64,000 nt of DNA from Metallyticus violacea. Taxonomy: Eukaryota > Arthropoda > Insecta > Mantodea > Metallyticidae. The position numbers were made by a program, and so were the translations under genes. Below, in pieces: positions 32,437 to 42,582 of this stretch (the stretch's first letter is position 1; each line of letters begins with the position of its first letter). Location: the NCBI GenBank assembly GCA_030762175.1, contig CM060833.1, forward strand, positions 71,959,501 through 72,023,500, read 5' to 3'. Under the pieces are notes generated by a model. The model saw only the letters and a list, made by a program, of their open reading frames with translations. It had not been told where the DNA came from and ran no database searches.

Positions 32437-32622
32437 TGCCGGCACTTCACGCGGCTTTCGTGATCGAAGAAAGTCACCTCTCCATCATACAACTCCGCAA
32501 TTGTCCTCGCGAGTCTTGGAGGACCCCATTCCAGACCTCTCTAATGTCGAACAATTCCTAAGTATGGAACCCAGCCTCTTGGCTAGCAGTCAGTAACACC
32601 AACCACCAGACCAATGAGTTGG
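32437..32622 (-). mobile_element. SINE-C copy 2, truncated
   Basis: Minus-strand copy. The head near 32622 reads TTGGTCTGGTGGTTGGTGTT, and the body shows CTCGCGAGGACAATTGCGGA and GATGGAGAGGTGACTTTCTT, equivalent to the copy at 19153-19443. The 3' half is missing. Next to its 3' end a 10-base unit TATTGCAATG is tandemly doubled (32418-32437). Confidence 0.75.
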
Positions 32623-33285
32623 TCATATAATTATGTTAAAAAGTACAAATTAAAAACCAAAATGTTAGTAATGCCCCTGGGATATGAATACGTCTCTTAT
32701 ATTACATTGAGCACTATTAGAAATTAAATTTAATAACACTTCACGACGCTGAAATTTGCAACTAATCAGAATACATTATGCTGAGATATGCTGTAATGCA
32801 GAAACTTAATTTCCTTTTGCGATAATCGCTAATTTAAGTTTATATGAGGAGTGTGTTTTACTGTTTCTTCTTATTGTGTATAAGATATGTATTAATGAAA
32901 AAATGTTACTGAAAATAGTAGATATATTAAAGTAATAGGATTACTTCTAGGACTGCAGAGTGGTATCACCAAATTCCGTTTCTTTCCGTGTATGGAATAA
33001 TCCAACTAAATAGAAGTTAAGGAATAGGTGTATTAGGTCCCGGATTAAATAAATGCCAAAAACAAACCATCAGTTAAAATACATATATACTGCCACTAAT
33101 TTAGATAAAGTTAGGGTATATAAAACATTTGTGGTGGTCTTAGAGAGGATAATGGTTTCTAGTATTTAAAAGAAAAGTTTCCGAGTTGCAGTTAAACTAA
33201 ACTGAAAGGAAGTATTTTTCATTTGTCCACAGATTCATAAGTGAGGCAGGTAAATAGATAACGGGTGATTTATGGAGTGTGAATA
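32623..33285. other. AT-rich DNA, nothing recognised
   Basis: No gene or repeat family is recognised between SINE-C and the LINE fragment. Confidence 0.5.
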
Positions 33286-33585
33286 ACCTCCTGAGGCTTA
33301 GTGTGCTACCCCATTGGAAGGGACCGCTTTATTGCTTCTCATAATTTATTCCTTGAACAAGTTGCAATATTAGCGTCTGTTCTAGGCCTTCTGGTTATAG
33401 AAAGAGTAAGTCCGTTTATTGCACACTCAAACAGTACATGCAATGTCTATTCCTCATCCTATTTACGCATTCTACAAATGAGTTCCTCTTTATAGAGTCC
33501 CAATTTTTTACATGTTTCCTGAAGTTATCATGTTCTGTAATTAACGCATCTACTTTTCTTATTCCTTTTCTGTCCTCTTTTAGAA
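33286..33585 (-). mobile_element. LINE C-terminal fragment 3
   Basis: The minus-strand reading resembles the end of a LINE ORF2 after an RNase H or reverse transcriptase region: VDALITEHDNFRKHVKNW (compare the L-x-T-G-H-x-x-F/L-R-x-H block), then after a frame change a C-terminal motif like CRMRKxDEExTLHVLFEC (C-x-n-H-x4-C), followed by TLSITRRPRTDANIATC. Frameshifts and stops are frequent. It abuts, in opposite orientation, the protein fragment at 33587. No clade is assigned. Confidence 0.55.
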
Positions 33586-33586
33586 G

Positions 33587-33875
33587 AGACGAGGAAAGAG
33601 TGAGACTTGGACCAGGTGTGTTAACGCAAGGTAGTATTTTTGAAGATCTCTTACTGGACAATGAGAAACAACGATGAGAAGGGCTCAAGGCAGTGTGCAG
33701 TAATTTTCTTTTATATTCTCACTTGGACATCTTTCCTCCTAATCTGGGTGGCGTGAGTGATGAACATGGAGAACGATTTCATCCGGATATTGTTGTCATA
33801 GAAAAATGGTCACCAAGCACATTAGCTGACTATTGTTGGAAACCGAGAGAAGTGACTCAGGTGGGTAACGCTTGA
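33587..33875 (+). pseudogene. Fragment of a conserved multicopy protein (DEHGERFH type)
   Basis: The plus-strand reading RLGPGVLTQGSIFEDLL is followed by a stop and then FLLYSHLDIFPPNLGGVS, DEHGERFHPDI, VVIEKWSPSTLADYCW. I recognise H-S-H-x-D-x-F-P-x-N-L-G-x-x-S-D-E-H-G-E-R-F-H-x-D-I followed by M-L-A-D-Y-C-W as a block seen again and again in uncharacterised, repeat-borne arthropod proteins. I do not know its biochemical role. The copy is broken by a stop near 33676 and apparently by a deletion before YSHLD. Both ends are undefined, and it is probably part of an unclassified mobile element. Confidence 0.6.
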
Positions 33876-34100
33876 AACTGCCATACGGGAGCTCCCGGGT
33901 TAAACTGTAGAGGAGACAAGAGCAGTCTTAATATCTACATCCGGTTTTTGTGAGGTTACCGCTTTGTTTTTCATTAGTGAGAAATTTTTACAGCTCTTTC
34001 TTGGATTTAAACCATCATTAAATTACTAGTAGGTACTAAAGGAAAAGGGAGAGGGGGAAAAACTAATTCACATAGTACTGAGCATTACATTTGCAATAAA

Positions 34101-34790
34101 ATCCTGACCTGGGGTTTCCTTTGGTCATCTAGGCGAATGCTAGGATGGATATTTACCTTCCACGAATTTTCCGCTCTCGTGTTTCATAACATTTCATTCT
34201 GTTGGTTGTGGTTGAAAATACTAAAACGCAGGGGCTGGCGCGGTATGATGGTGCTTTGCACTTTGGAAAAGTTTCTGCCCCAGCGTCTGGGATGAAAGAG
34301 GGCATTTAATGCGGGGAAGGGGGTGTTGTATCTGAAAACATGTTAGGGATACCACCTGCGTACGCTCTGTCACAGTCGGTCCTGGTGGCCTAGTGCTAAG
34401 GCACTTGTCCCTTACTCCCAACATCGCGGTTTGATGGATTTTTTTCTGGCTTAAAAAATTCTAAGTGTAGCTTCCTTCGGAAGGGAGTAAAGCCGCGGGT
34501 CCCGTGTCTTACGTTTAAGGCACATAAAAGAACCTCAAACCTGAAAGAAGAAGCCTCTCAGCAAAATTTATCAGCCGTTTCTCATCCTAAATTAAATGGG
34601 ACGCTGATGACCAGGGAATTTAAAGAGCTTCCGTAAATAAACCAAATGAAAAAAAAAAATGTTTCAATCACTCCCTCTGTTACCCTTCCTTTCGTAGGTG
34701 TTCCCAATGGGGGCGAAGGCACAAATGGCCAGCCATGAGCAAGTACCTAATGTGTCTTCCTTCGCCCCAGACCATTCATCAATTCATCCA
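34101..34790 (+). mobile_element. SINE-D copy 2, 5'-truncated and split by SINE-A
   Basis: Body segments of SINE-D: TTTGGTCATCTAGGCGAATG, GGGGCTGGCGCGGTATGATG, and beyond the nested SINE-A, GTTCCCAATGGGGGCGAAGG, ending in a CATC-type tail near 34790. The tRNA-like head is missing. SINE-A (34374-34660) interrupts it after GTACGCTCTGTCAC. An open frame at 34698-34937 starts in this repeat. Confidence 0.82.
34374..34660 (+). mobile_element. SINE-A copy 5, inside SINE-D
   Basis: Plus-strand SINE-A with a damaged head: GGTCCTGGTGGCCTAGTGCT is present, but the B box is deleted, since CATCGCGGTTTGATGG replaces the GGGTTCGAACCCGGCCAGGACC stretch. Body and A-run (34650-34659) are present. Flanks CTCTGTCAC (34365-34373) and CTCTGTTAC (34675-34683) may be the target duplication, but they also align to SINE-D itself, so this is uncertain. 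Confidence 0.87.
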
Positions 34791-36348
34791 ATGCTGAAAA
34801 TTAATTTTAAAGATTTTTCTATGATTCTGACGTGTATTATTTATTTATTTTTTTTTAAAATTTGCGGAAATAAAGCATATTACGTTTTTATATTTTTGCA
34901 TGATAATTTATATAGACTATGGCTGTATATTAATTGATATAATTAATGTATTTTGTGACGTAGAATTTCAGATATCGTAAATAAAATATTTGAAATATGT
35001 ACATTTTCAGTTCAGTTTTGTGAGACATTTCAAATCTAACCCCCTCCCCAAATGACATGTGACAGGTAATTTTTATTTTAGATTAATTCAATTTATACAA
35101 CTAGCACCCACTTATTCTCATTTGAGCGCAAAAAGAATTATTGCTCAGAATAATTACTTTTGTTATCCCCGTACTATTTTGCTCACAATATTGCATTATT
35201 GCAGGGTCATTTTTACATGCTGAGGAATTTTAAGATAAAAGTGTGAAAAGCCATATATTAATTCACAGCTTTCCACTTCTCGTTTGGAACATGTGCGATA
35301 TTTATAAATATGCTTTTAAATATTGCGTTAATTTGATAAATCCTCTGCTTTAATTAACTAAATAAAACTAGCACCTTCTTGCATTAAAAATGCACAAATT
35401 CAGAATTCGTTTGTACATAAACAAGGAAATTGAAGAAATTTCATTCCTACTAATTTTTATCCACAAACGAAACTCTTATTATCATCCATTTAAAATTTAA
35501 ATCAGCTCAGGGTAGTGGGCTTTGAAGCAAAACTATGCTCATTTTACTATTCACTGAATCGCAATGTTTTCTCTAAACTGCATATGGAATTTTCAGTGGT
35601 GAAGGTAACATCGTTCTCATATTCCTTGCAACATTTATTAAAACGGCCATACACTCCTAGAGAGCGCGTGATGTTTGTTTGAACATGACACCGTGAATGG
35701 TGTAGAACATTTATATCGTATGCTCTGAGTAATTGTAACTAATGAATTTGCTCCGTAGATGAATGTACCTCACTAGGCAAGCCCATGTTTTCCCAATCAC
35801 CAGCAAAAGTTCATGTGGTTACCTTTGGCCAGTGCTCAATACAGGAATAAATAAACAAAGCCGAAATGAACGAGCGTATCACTGTAAATTGTCGCACAGA
35901 ATTTACACACAGGGCTGTTATAAGGTATCGGGAAACTAATGGAGCAGCTTCTATCCTATTGCATGCTTGCAATTATAATGTACTTTGTGTTTAATTCTTG
36001 TTTTAATCAAGTAAATTCAAGAGCAATACTAATTTAGAAAAATAATTATGTTATTATAGTAAAGTCATTAAAAAACACATACAAACGGTGTCGTTATTAC
36101 CAATAAGACAAAAAATGTTCACGGTTTTACTTCAATGAAGTCAGTTACTTGAATAATGGCGTAACTGTATGAGAGAAAGAGCTAAGGGGCGGACAGTCAG
36201 TGCATTTGCTTTTTGATAACACTATTGAAACGTATTGCGAGGTAGATGATTTGTTTTCAACCAACTGTATCCCATCTCTTTGATTTTTAATGGTACTCCA
36301 AAATTCATCAATCATTATAATGTTTTAAGTTCCTACACTGATCAGGCT
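34791..36348. other. AT-rich DNA, nothing recognised
   Basis: No gene or repeat family is recognised. Confidence 0.5.
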
Positions 36349-36818
36349 TGGAACTTGATTCGGGAGGGCCTGGGCTCAGACTACATACCTTGTAGTCTGC
36401 CATCTTTACTGTAGGTTTTTCGTGTTTTCCTTGTTCATTTAGACGAATGCTGGGGTGGCTGGTGCTTTCCACGAATTATCCGATCTTTCTTTTCGTATCA
36501 TTTCATTCCTTTGATTCTATTACGGGGTTGAACGTTCAAGTGCAAAGTGGGCTGTCGCGGTGTGAGGGTGGTTTGAGCTTTGGTAAGAGTTATGATCCGG
36601 TTTCTTGTAAGGAAGCGGATCTTCTGAGAATTCCGATATCTTTGGAAGGGACTTTCGGCGTCGGGATGTTATATCTGTACACATGTTAAAAATCCTGTCT
36701 AAGTCCGCGGCGTCTCTCTCACTTCTTTCCTTCCTCTTGGAGGTGTTTAATAGAGGCCGTATGCACAAACGGCCAGCCGTTGAGCAAAGCTGAAGTACAG
36801 AAATATCCTCTGGCCCTA
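36349..36818 (+). mobile_element. SINE-D copy 3
   Basis: Matches the SINE-D body: TTGTTCATTTAGACGAATGC, GTGGGCTGTCGCGGTGTGAG, GGCGTCGGGATGTTATATCT and GGCCAGCCGTTGAGCAAAGC. The head is diverged, with GGGAGGGCCTGGGCTCAG at the expected place. The CCAT-type tail is not evident and no target duplication is seen. Confidence 0.75.
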
Positions 36819-36892
36819 ATAATACAATTCAACCACCATTATTAATTTTCTAGTTAGCTTTGATTTAATTTAAGATAAATGTTATTTTTACT

Positions 36893-37186
36893 GACTATCT
36901 CTTTGGTCCAGTGGTAACGATACTTGCCTCGTAAGCGCAAGATCGCGGGTTCAATCCCGACTAGGGTCGATGGATTTTTTCGGGCGTAAAAATCCTAAGT
37001 ATGGCTTCCATCGGAAGGGAAGTAAATCCGTGGGTCCCGTGTCATAGATTTGCGGCAGATAAAAGAACCTCAAGTCTGAAAGAAGAGGTCTCTGAGCAAA
37101 ATTTATCGGCCGTTTCATGCTCTAAATCGAATGGGACGCTGATGACCTGAGATGTTAAAGAGCGTTCGTAAATAAGACAAATCAAA
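36893..37186 (+). mobile_element. SINE-A copy 6, abutting SINE-C
   Basis: Plus-strand SINE-A with head TTTGGTCCAGTGGTAACGAT, B box GGGTTCAATCCC, GATGGATTTTTTCGGGCG and the complete body through GATGACCTGAGATGTTAAAG. Its tail AATAAGACAAATCAAA runs straight into the head of SINE-C at 37188. No target duplication is clear. The 5' acceptor-like bases differ from the consensus. Confidence 0.9.
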
Positions 37187-37187
37187 T

Positions 37188-37480
37188 ACTTGGTCTAGTG
37201 GTTAGCATTGCTGACTACAGGTCTGGAGTCCCGGGTTCGATCCTGGTACCAGCTTAGTTAAGGAGATCTGAAACGGGATCCACTCAGCCTCGTGAGAATA
37301 ATTGCAAACCTGCCTAATGGAGAGATGGCTTCCTTCGATTTAGGTAACGTGGTTGGTGACTGGTGGAGTTCCGAGATGCCCCCGTGCAATACTGCCCTCT
37401 ATCAATGAAGTCGTAAGACGGAGCAAAGGAAGCAGAGATCCTCGCGGCATACCAAGGCTCACCCACGGCTGTAGCAACAA
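37188..37480 (+). mobile_element. SINE-C copy 3, plus strand
   Basis: Head TTGGTCTAGTGGTTAGCATT with a good A box and B box GGGTTCGATCCTGG; by eye the head is closest to a tRNA-Glu/Asp type. The body has CCTCGTGAGAATAATTGCAA and GGAGAGATGGCTTCCTTCGA, shared with the other two copies. It ends in CAACAATGAGAAGAAGG and a (GAA)n tract. It has the best head of the three SINE-C copies. Confidence 0.83.
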
Positions 37481-37481
37481 T

Positions 37482-37530
37482 GAGAAGAAGGAGAAGAAGA
37501 AGAAGAAGAAGAAGAAGAAGAAGAAGAAGA
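37482..37530. repeat. Microsatellite (GAA)n
   Basis: About 16 GAA/AAG units at the 3' end of SINE-C. The poly-Lys open frame here (37353-37574) is a product of the repeat. Confidence 0.97.
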
Positions 37531-40309
37531 TCTTGTCATTTCCTTTTTGTTTCTACTGCCACAATAGAAAGTAATATCATTAGTGTACTAACATCTAAGG
37601 ATGGTGTGTAGGCCAGGCTATTTGATTTTCAATATTTTTTTTACTTTTTTCGCAGTTTTAACAGAGGCACAGATCATAAAAGCGCCAGTCCTTATGAATG
37701 TTCATCATTCTCAAACACGTTTCTCTAGTTTGGTCTTTGGATCATGCAGTATTAACATATTGTGATACCTTTAATCATTGTTCACCTTTTCTGTTCACTG
37801 AAAGTTTATCATTAATATTATTTAAAAATTTGCACTTTTTCAAGGTCACTTTTGTTTATTTATAGAAGTGGTTCGTCGGGCAGTCGCGGGCATCATGAAC
37901 ACATACAGAATTTGGTGCGTAAGAAGCCATGGAAGATTGCTCACTGGATATATGAATGTGGACAAATTGCGTAATATCCATACTCACATATAATCCTGAA
38001 TTTCCTTTTGTCCCAAACAATTACTTATTGTTCCCAAACCTGAATAAATGTCTGGGTGGACAAAGATTCACATCAAATGATAAGGATAACGCTTATTTTT
38101 CACGTAGGACAAATCCAATTTTACTGAGGGTATTAAAAGCTGGAAAGCCGTAGGACTAAATGCATTGATTTACAATGTAACTGTTTTGAAAAAAGATCTT
38201 AAATCTTGTTTTTTTGGTTAGGTCGAAATCTTTTAGAACGTTCCAGATACTTTCACACCGCAAAGTAGTTTTTACCAAAAACTGACGATAGGAAACTTGT
38301 CTCCTGATGTTGTTTTGCTGCATAATATCTCATAGTCTTACCGTACTCCGCGTGCAAGAAGTGGAGTTAATTTAACGAGAATTGGCAAAGGTGTCCAAAT
38401 TTTATTTGTAACTCGTTTCTCTTTATAAACGGTGTCTTATTTCAAAAAGAAATAAAGTAATTATAATTTTTCATTTGTAAAAATAATATTTGATATATAA
38501 CATTAGAGAATCAAAACACAAATTAATATAAACATCCGCATAGTCTCAAAAGTGTTGTTTATTTCTAGATGCATAATTAAACAATTTATTGTCTAACTAA
38601 CTGTACGGTAGTATGCAGAAAATACGCACACACAGACTTTTACTTTTCCTGCTCAGTGTTTCAGTTGTATTGTAATTTTGTGAATTAATTTATCTCTCAC
38701 GACAGAATTACTGTCTACCATTGAAAATATCAAACGATGCCCTCACTCTCCGTAATTATCAAACCGCAGTTGAAGAGGATTACAAAACAAAAGATCTCCC
38801 TCATGACCCTTTAAAGCACACGTTTCAGTGATTAAAACGTTGCTAGGTGACTGTCTTTATAGCGAAGGAAATAAAGCGAAAGCTCTTACAACCCCTTGAC
38901 AATAAATGTAATCTGGTTAAAACGGTCATTTGGAAAAAGTTTAAATTCCTGTAAGGGTTAATCACAAAATGCGCGAGATATAAATATATTTAGGGGATTG
39001 CGTTCTACCAAATCATGTGAAAACTAATGTGTAGTTGAATACAAATCGCTTATTTGTTGTTGAAAATGGCGTTAAGAAAGAAAGTTTTTCATAGCAAAGG
39101 AACAATGTATAACAGTATGTTGTAATATTAGTTTATAATGTTATACTTTATTGGATAGGTAAATGTTTAAGAAAACAAGTAAATAGTGTTTATTTTTGGA
39201 GGGCAATAAATAGCAAACGAGTTTTTTGCTCTTATTGCGGTATATAATAATTATAAAATGATATTAATAAAAACAAAATTATTATTACTATCATTTTCTA
39301 ATGAATCCCTTTAAAGTCAGTAGTACCTTCTTTCATTATACTTATGACGTCATTGTGTCGATACAGATTTTTTGGTTTCTTTGTCATTGTTATTGTTGTT
39401 AGCAAAGATCGGATTTTTAAGATCAAGTAAAAAAGGCAAAATTTTCAGTAATAGCAAGAAAATCTTATAATAATTATTCTTGTCAGAAGGAATACGACAG
39501 AATTTATTAATCGGATGAAAATTTAACACATTAAGCATATTTCAGAAACGTAAGTGCTGGCATATATTTCAGAAGAGGTTAGTGTTATCAAATACTCCTA
39601 ATTCATATTAACTAATGAATTTTTATGAATTATGTATTCTACAATGAAGATGAATTATTGCCTCTTAGGTAATATTTCCTTAATATTATTGTAACATAGT
39701 ATTAATTAATTACATAATTTTAGAACTAAAAAGTTTCTTAATTGAAAATTTGTTACTATGACTATTTCACTTCTGTGACGTCGTCATAAAATTGAGCAGT
39801 AAAACGGGGGAAAAAATGAATTTTGACAATCAAACTCGATATCGCAGTAAAATTATCGTATGTTTTTTTTTTTTTTTTTGTCCACACTATAATTTATAAA
39901 ATAACTGCTAACTTGCAGCAGGATATAGTTATGTAGAAAATATAGACTTTTTTTAAAATTAAAAGGTTCTAGTATTAAGCTTATTTGATTACGAATATTG
40001 ACACAATTTTTCAGCCGCCTTTCGGCGGTTTTTTTATCCGAAATGGTTTAAGAATTGGCTCATGCAATTTGAGTTCTTTTCTACAGATCTGCCTTAGACT
40101 TATAAAAAAATACAATCAAACATAGCATTTGTTTAGCTTTGCAAGAAACGCGGAATATTATTGGCGAGAACCAGTATAGAACCACTATTCAGTGTTAATG
40201 GTCTAGCAAGGGTCTGAAGATAAGCGCCAGAACAATTTGGCGAATACTGAAAACACAGCTTAAACTGTATGAACTGAAAGGAGGAGACAAATTGGAATTA
40301 AAGAATCTG
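37531..40309. other. AT-rich DNA with two hairpins, nothing else recognised
   Basis: A two-part hairpin lies at 39203-39238: GCAATAA and AGCAAA arms pair with TTTGCT and TTATTGC. A GC-stem/T-run hairpin lies at 40013-40034. A 17-base T-run lies at 39863-39879. No gene or repeat family is recognised. Confidence 0.5.
40013..40034 (+). other. Hairpin shaped like a bacterial intrinsic terminator
   Basis: CCGCC (40015-40019), loop TTTC, GGCGG (40024-40028), then seven or more T. In bacteria this would be read as a rho-independent terminator. In this AT-rich animal sequence no bacterial gene precedes it, so I record the shape and do not assign that function. Confidence 0.4.
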
Positions 40310-40420
40310 TTTTGAAAATATTGGGTCACGGTAGTAATTCGAAGTACGGATTGGGCTGTTCCTCTATCACTGAGCCACCTTGTGCTCCTCCAAGCACGGA
40401 ACCACGAATCTCTCATGTGA
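40310..40420 (-). mobile_element. SINE-E unit 1 (tRNA-like), diverged
   Basis: On minus it reads GGAGCACAAGGTGGCTCAGT, then GATAGAGGAACAGCCC, and TTCGAATTACTACCGTGACC. The order and flanks (TCCAAGCACGGAACCACGAA on plus) match the unit at 40598-40722. The A-box-like GTGGCTCAGTGATAGAGG is fair; the B box is weak. The second unit lies about 290 bases away in the same orientation. Confidence 0.6.
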
Positions 40421-40597
40421 TTATCTGTACCTCAGACCTCCCTAAGGTTTCTCTATTATGAGTTATAATTCCTTAACAGGCGACTCGTAATGTAAGGCTT
40501 CTAATTTAACAACCTGTTATATAAGGTTTAATTAATTATAGAAATACTCTTTCAAACTAACCGTGTATAAGCCATTAGTTGGAAATGAAGATCAGGA

Positions 40598-40722
40598 CTT
40601 GAAAAATTCGGGTCACGGTCGGAATTCGAACCTTGGATCTTCAGCCTTCCGGACTGTCGCTCTAACCACTGAGCTACCGTGTCCTTTTCCAAGCATGGAA
40701 GCATGAACCCCTCTCAAAGTAT
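40598..40722 (-). mobile_element. SINE-E unit 2, with a tRNA-shaped core
   Basis: The minus-strand core (40616-40683) starts GGACACGGTAGCTCAGTGGT and ends GGTTCGAATTCCGACCGTGA plus CC. The ends can pair as an acceptor stem with one mismatch, and both A box and B box are good. The anticodon loop would be CGGAAGG, lacking the invariant U33, so it is not a normal functional tRNA. Shared flanks (CATGCTTCCATGCTTGGA upstream) with the unit at 40310-40420 indicate a repeat family and not a single-copy tRNA gene. Confidence 0.62.
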
Positions 40723-40792
40723 TTATTTGGCTATGCAGATGATAACTCAAATTCAGTTACATCAACAGTAATAATGTATAATGAATGCACTG

Positions 40793-41290
40793 ACGAAGTT
40801 TATTTCCATCGCAAATTGGCACAAACGTTCATCCTGCATGTTTCAAGTATTCCAATTATCATATTGAATTCAATTTAACTGTGTGGTTGGTTTCACAAGT
40901 CACTTTATAGGACCATACCTTTTATTAAAGAGGTTGAGAATGAGTGACAAAATTGGTAAATTTGAATATGCTTAAAATTTATGCTAAACCGATTTTAAAA
41001 AATGGAAATATTGTAAAGATCATGATCATATTCATGCAGGATGATGCTCCTCTTCATGTATGTAACCTTTTAAAGAAGTTTTAGATAGCATTTTTTTGGG
41101 ATCATATAATCAACAGGCACGTTGGCTTGCAATATCGCCAGATGATTATCAATTGTGGAGTTATTTAAAGGAAAGAGCGTTACTGAGCAAATCTACGACA
41201 AATAATGAGTTGAAGGACTCCTATGGCAGATATTTAAAAACAGGAATTCAGAACTGTTGTATACAGCATTGATGAGAGGCTATCACTTGT
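40793..41290 (+). mobile_element. Tc1/mariner-type (IS630-related) transposase remnant
   Basis: Plus-strand readings, in several frames, follow the order of an insect DDE transposase. DEVYFHRK carries the first-Asp block. VVGFTSHFIGPYLL corresponds to the W-C-G-x-x-x-x-x-I-I-G-P-Y-F-F block. FMQDDAPLHV corresponds to the Q-Q/M-D-G-A-P-x-H second-Asp block. SPDDYQLWSYLKERAL with TTNNELKDS corresponds to the S-P-D-L-x-x-x-D-x-x-L-W-G-Y-L-K block. Stops lie between these pieces, and between the SPDD and DYQLW portions the usual loop is shortened. It is dead, and ends and target duplication were not found. Confidence 0.68.
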
Positions 41291-42402
41291 AAAAGAATAA
41301 ACGTAATGGGCGGTGATACAAAAATAAAACCAATGTTTGTGCATTGATCTAATGCCAGAAATTTTAGATTCTATAGAAAATATGAACTGGAATATTTACC
41401 TCTTAATTTTTAAACATCCTGTATTTTTCTTCATCGCAAACCAACTGAGCTACAAAAAATCTTCGCTTGTTATTATAAAGGCATTGTACTTTCCTTAGCA
41501 TGGGACTTGGAAATGGAACATAAAGTAAGGTCTAGGCTTAGAAATTTAAGATGGGTAACTAAAGTTCATTGTATCAAATAAGACCGTGACTATATTGTGA
41601 GGTGTAGGATGGGTGGATATTATATTGTGTTGGTGATTTTTTTTTTCTTTGTGTCGTCTCTGCGGATGATCGCTCGTAACTTAATACTGTTCCTCTCTAC
41701 ACAATCCGCTAGTTATATGCAACGCCTGCCCAACTACCAGCACCCCCAATCCTTACCATAGAGGCTATTAACCTGAATTCATTGTATTCAGCTCTATCCG
41801 ACATTCATTCTCAAGTTATTGGTGTGTGCTGCCCTGATTTCTCAATCCCCTTACACTGAGGTGAGTGATCGCGGAGCATTGCTGCTGCAGTGAATCAGAG
41901 GAGTGAGGTAAGGGGAGCTGGGCAGACAGCTCAGTTCGAGATAATGAAGTACACTCCTAAACAATAGTATAAAAGTACATTACATTTAAAAAATTATTTG
42001 TTATATTTCCTCTTGTTAATATTTATTTAATATTCGTGTGCAATTACTGTATAGAACCAGATTCTGAACAAAATACCTAAAAAAAGCAACCGTGGGTAGC
42101 AGTTTAACGTAATTTATTTATAATACTTTTATAAATAAAACTAATAATATTATAATGTATAAGTTATACCATAAATCGTATGCGTGTATGCATATTGGTA
42201 GATATTAAATAAAATTCAAATACCGACAAATAAAAGAAGCTTGTAGATTACTGTGCAGATGGGGTCCCTACCATGTCGTCAGATAAAACTCCCACGTTGG
42301 TGTAGCCCCTCCCCAAGTACTTCAAGCCCCTGCTCGAAATCTCTACAAAACTAAAGCCAACATCAACTTTGCCCTGCCACTTTTGACTCTAACAGAACTT
42401 AC
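41291..42402. other. No recognised gene or repeat
   Basis: The part at 41640-41950 is richer in G+C, with no family recognised. The rest is AT-rich. Confidence 0.5.
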
Positions 42403-42582
42403 AGAATGCAATTAAAGAAAATTGGAGAGCGAAATATATGGAATGTAAATACCGATCAAAAATTCGCCTAAGTGACCGGGAGAAAACATATAAAACCCCA
42501 AGGTCAGGATAGCCAACCCAACAAGAACTGAATCCAGGACCTCCCAAATGCATTTCCGCCTCAGAGTTACTCCGTTTGATAT
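42403..42582 (-). mobile_element. SINE-D copy 4, 5' part, minus strand
   Basis: On minus the sequence GGAGGTCCTGGATTCAGTTC corresponds to the B-box region of the 27639 copy, and TTTTCTCCCGGTCACTTAGG plus GCGAAT to its body. The 3' half is missing. An A-box-like part is weak (GGAGTAACTCTGAGGCGG). Confidence 0.7.

Noticed and set aside
37353..37574. Open frame with a poly-Lys run
   Set aside because: SINE-C sequence followed by the (GAA)n tract.
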